From the NCBI GenBank assembly GCA_026914095.1, contig JAPPIY010000258.1, forward strand, positions 1-14,301: a stretch of 14,301 nucleotides of DNA. Reading direction: 5' to 3'. The notes below the pieces were generated by a model. The model was not told the DNA's origin and did no database searches. It was given only the letters and a program-made list of their open reading frames with translations. A program made the translations under genes and the position numbers. Each line of letters begins with the position of its first letter. The first letter of the stretch is position 1. Source of the stretch: Oligoflexia bacterium (lineage in GTDB: Bacteria; Bdellovibrionota; Bdellovibrionia; Bdellovibrionales; UBA1609). Positions 13,510 to 14,301 of the stretch are shown here, in pieces.

Positions 13510-14297
13510 GTGAAAAATATTGAATTGAACCGCATCTATCAAGGCGATAATCTCTCTTTTATGAGAAGCTTCCCAGAAGCTTTTATTGACCTTATATACA
13601 TAGACCCTCCGTTTGGCACTCAAAGCCTTTGATCTTCTAAAGCTTGGAATAATAAAGTCCAAGACCTACAATTTTATGATATTTTTGGTGGTGGCGTGAA
13701 TGGCTATCTTAACTTCCTTGTCCCTAGACTTAGAGAGTGCTGGAGGCTATTAAAGCCTACTGGGGTTTTATGCGTGCATCTTGATTGGCGTATGGCTCAT
13801 TATGTGAAGATTGAACTAGACAAGATATTTGAAATTAAAAATCCTGCTTTAAATAAAACTAACTTTGTTAATGAAATAGTGTGGTGCTATAAAGTGTGGG
13901 CGGTGGCAGAAATACTGACTACTATAAAAGAAAACTCGACACTATTTTATGGTATTCAAGAACAAAAAATTATAAAACAAACAAAATTGCCAGAGATGTT
14001 TTATCTGAAACTACACTTGATCGCTTTTCAACTGTCTTTAATAAAAATAATGAAATAACATATAGGAATTTGAAAGACAAAAGACCAAAAGAATTTGAAA
14101 GCAGAAAAAAACAAGGCAGAGTTCCTGAAAACTTAGATCAAGTTTTTATAAGCAAATATCACGGCAGACAGCTTGAAGATTACTGGACTGATATAAAACC
14201 TATAAGAAAAAGAATATCTGGCGATTCCTGTAAAGAAGACTTTTTATTGGACTTCCCCAAATTTAGAGGACACTTTGTGAAGTTATTCATTGTTTAA
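13510..14297 (+). pseudogene. Broken DNA methyltransferase (DPPF-type, N4-cytosine/N6-adenine)
   Basis: The product would start at GTG 13510 as VKNIELNRIYQGDN, with the motif IV catalytic DPPF near residues 32-35 (LIYIDPPFGTQS). This is the arrangement of beta-class DNA amino-methyltransferases. An in-frame TGA at 13630-13632 stands where relatives usually have Trp (TQSL-stop-SSKAW). The same frame resumes with FGGGVNGYLNFLVPRLRECW and a conserved VHLDWRMAHYVK block. A TG duplication in GTGTGGGC (about 13894-13898) then shifts the frame, and the reading continues as GGGRNTDYYKRKLDTI and RQLEDYWTDI. After that the sequence no longer looks like the family, and the expected YPTQKP and FxGxG motifs are missing before a stop at 14295. 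It is surely non-functional. It may have come in with the neighbouring IS. Confidence 0.75.
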
Positions 14298-14301
14298 ACT
14301 C

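Noticed and set aside
13630..13632. TGA read as Trp (alternative genetic code)
   Set aside because: TGG is used for Trp throughout, TGA ends the fused ATPase gene cleanly, and the same methyltransferase has a separate frameshift, so simple gene decay explains it.
1..14301. CRISPR array
   Set aside because: The repeats are dispersed palindromes or in-gene 36-bp tandem units without spacers, and no cas genes are present.

Overview
The window is AT-rich DNA from a Gram-negative (diderm) bacterium. It encodes a secretin, a lipoprotein with a clear lipobox, and a probable outer-membrane beta-barrel protein. The gene order, the tight packing, the TTG/GTG starts and the intergenic palindromes of the TTCCCGCG-AAA-GCGGGAA type fit a proteobacterial or Bdellovibrionota-like genome. 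That placement is inference: no rRNA or taxonomic marker gene is present.

Region 1 (1-488) is gene-free, AT-rich sequence with two degenerate palindromic repeats. Region 2 (489-7481) is a Tad/Flp (type IVc) pilus cluster on the + strand. In order it encodes a Flp-type prepilin, two TadE-like pseudopilins, CpaB, the CpaC/RcpA secretin, one long protein that fuses a TadZ/CpaE-like ParA/MinD ATPase to the CpaF/TadA secretion ATPase, and TadB. From the secretin to TadB the genes overlap by 1-4 bases, so translation is probably coupled. No TadC, prepilin peptidase (CpaA/TadV) or CpaD is in the window, although TadB ends well inside it. Region 3 (7547-9584) holds two genes for exported proteins: an RHS-like protein with the N-terminal family signature but no obvious toxin tip, and a small acidic secreted protein. 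No terminator separates them from tadB.

Region 4 (9585-9950) is the space between convergent genes. It holds an unusual 132-bp element bounded by a 19-base inverted repeat, with mutually exclusive inner hairpins, followed by two copies of a composite repeat. Region 5 (minus strand) carries a beta-barrel-like outer-membrane protein (9951-10775) and a lipoprotein with a 4 x 36-bp tandem repeat coding an Asn/Gln-rich tract (11081-12520 or 12547). A repeat-filled spacer lies between them.

Region 6 (12600-14301) is a mobile, decaying segment. It has a rho-independent terminator, an IS1-like transposase split into two frames by what looks like a +1 shift, with its ribosome binding site inside an inverted repeat, and the remains of a DNA methyltransferase gene. 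The methyltransferase is broken by an in-frame TGA, a 2-base insertion and a non-homologous-looking C-terminus.

The most notable features are the TadZ-CpaF fusion, the reduced Tad set followed by an exported RHS-like protein, the structured element at 9605-9736, and the transposase leader plus frameshift.
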